Assembly (NCBI GenBank): GCA_020722685.1
Contig: DYKH01000284.1
Span: 1-5,602, forward strand
Length of the DNA: 5,602 nucleotides
Origin: Caldithrix sp.
GTDB taxonomy: Bacteria; KSB1; UBA2214; DYKH01
Reading direction: 5' to 3'
Shown: piece by piece, positions 5,274 through 5,602 of the stretch
Position numbering within the stretch: position 1 is the stretch's first letter
Layout: each line of letters starts with the position of its first letter
Position numbers and translations under genes: made by a program
Notes under the pieces: model-generated
Seen by the model: the letters and a program-made list of their open reading frames with translations, nothing else
What the model was told of the DNA's origin: nothing
The model's database searches: none

Positions 5274-5602
5274 ATGAAGCGCTGTAAACCATTTCGCCAA
5301 AACCTCCTGCTCTACCTTTACCAAGAGCTGGACGAAATCGCCAAAGCGGAAACCGAGGCGCATCTGCATGTCTGCCGGCATTGCCGCGCCGAGCTTGCAG
5401 AGTTGCAGCAGCTCCAAGAGGTAGTTCCAAGCCAGCCATTGTTGCAGCCGAGCGAAGACGAGCTCAAGGTCTTGCGCAATGCCCTCGCCTTCAAAGTGCG
5501 GGCGCAGGCAGCAAAATTCCCGCGACCCAAAAGGGCGCGCTTGCCGTTCTTGCGGCCCGCCCCAGCTTGGCAAATCGGCTTCGCCACGCTGCTCCTGGCC
5601 CT
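5274..5602 (+). CDS. zf-HC2 anti-sigma factor, N-terminal part (runs off the window)
   Basis: 109 codons are visible from the ATG at 5274. The start is preceded in frame by TAA at 5247-5249 and by a weak AGG (5265-5267) six bases upstream. The N-terminal domain carries the zinc-binding anti-sigma signature: Cys4 near the start, then His30, Cys34 and Cys37 in the H-x3-C-x2-C pattern (HLHVCRHC). Such domains in the cytoplasm clamp the cognate ECF sigma factor. A basic, proline-rich stretch (about 81-97, KFPRPKRARLPFLRPAP) leads into a hydrophobic segment beginning at Trp99 (WQIGFATLLLA), the expected single transmembrane helix with the cytoplasmic side first. The C-terminal periplasmic part lies beyond the window. 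The sigma gene just upstream is the likely partner, but the 483-base gap is unusual for such pairs. Separate transcription is possible. Confidence 0.88.
   Translation, partial: MKRCKPFRQNLLLYLYQELDEIAKAETEAHLHVCRHCRAELAELQQLQEVVPSQPLLQPSEDELKVLRNALAFKVRAQAAKFPRPKRARLPFLRPAPAWQIGFATLLLA

Noticed and set aside
5092..5277. Plus-strand open frame of 61 codons before the anti-sigma gene
   Set aside because: It reads through the 7-nt and 8-nt arrays and has no motif. The period-driven composition explains the lack of stops.

Overview
The window reads as a fragment of a chromosome from an uncultured-type Gram-negative bacterium, most likely in the FCB superphylum (Calditrichota, KSB1 or a similar lineage). 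This assignment is an inference. It rests on a DUF5916 outer-membrane-type protein, an ECF sigma factor with a Bacteroidota-like autoregulatory promoter, a zf-HC2 anti-sigma factor, and a decayed gene for a small secreted beta-strand-rich protein of a kind I associate with those phyla. Intergenic DNA is long and full of short repeats, and the coding density is low for a bacterium.

Layout: (1) 122-704, minus strand: a pseudogene of a signal-peptide-bearing protein of about 195 residues, broken by two in-frame TGA codons and three frameshifts. (2) 705-1049: non-coding, with a palindromic AAACCTG/CAGGTTT element and a small GC hairpin. (3) 1050-3716, plus: an intact 888-residue protein with signal peptide, CBM9-like domain and DUF5916 domain. 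(4) 3717-4205: a 489-base gap with three short-period repeat arrays (8 or 10 nt units), a stem-loop cluster and, at its right end, a good candidate ECF promoter. (5) 4206-4790, plus: a complete ECF sigma-70 factor. (6) 4791-5273: a 483-base gap filled almost entirely by repeats: a 7-nt-period array, two diverged copies of an element of about 90 bp, a second 7-nt-period array in the opposite orientation, and an 8-nt-period array. (7) 5274 to the window end, plus: the N-terminal part of a zf-HC2 anti-sigma factor reaching into its transmembrane segment.

How the genes may work together: the sigma factor and the zf-HC2 protein form a likely signal-transduction pair in which the membrane-bound anti-sigma holds the sigma factor inactive until an envelope signal arrives. 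The sigma gene probably drives its own promoter. The DUF5916 protein and the pseudogene product are both envelope proteins, but nothing in the sequence directly ties them to this sigma factor. The most distinctive feature is the repeat-built gap between sigma and anti-sigma genes, which are normally adjacent or overlapping.
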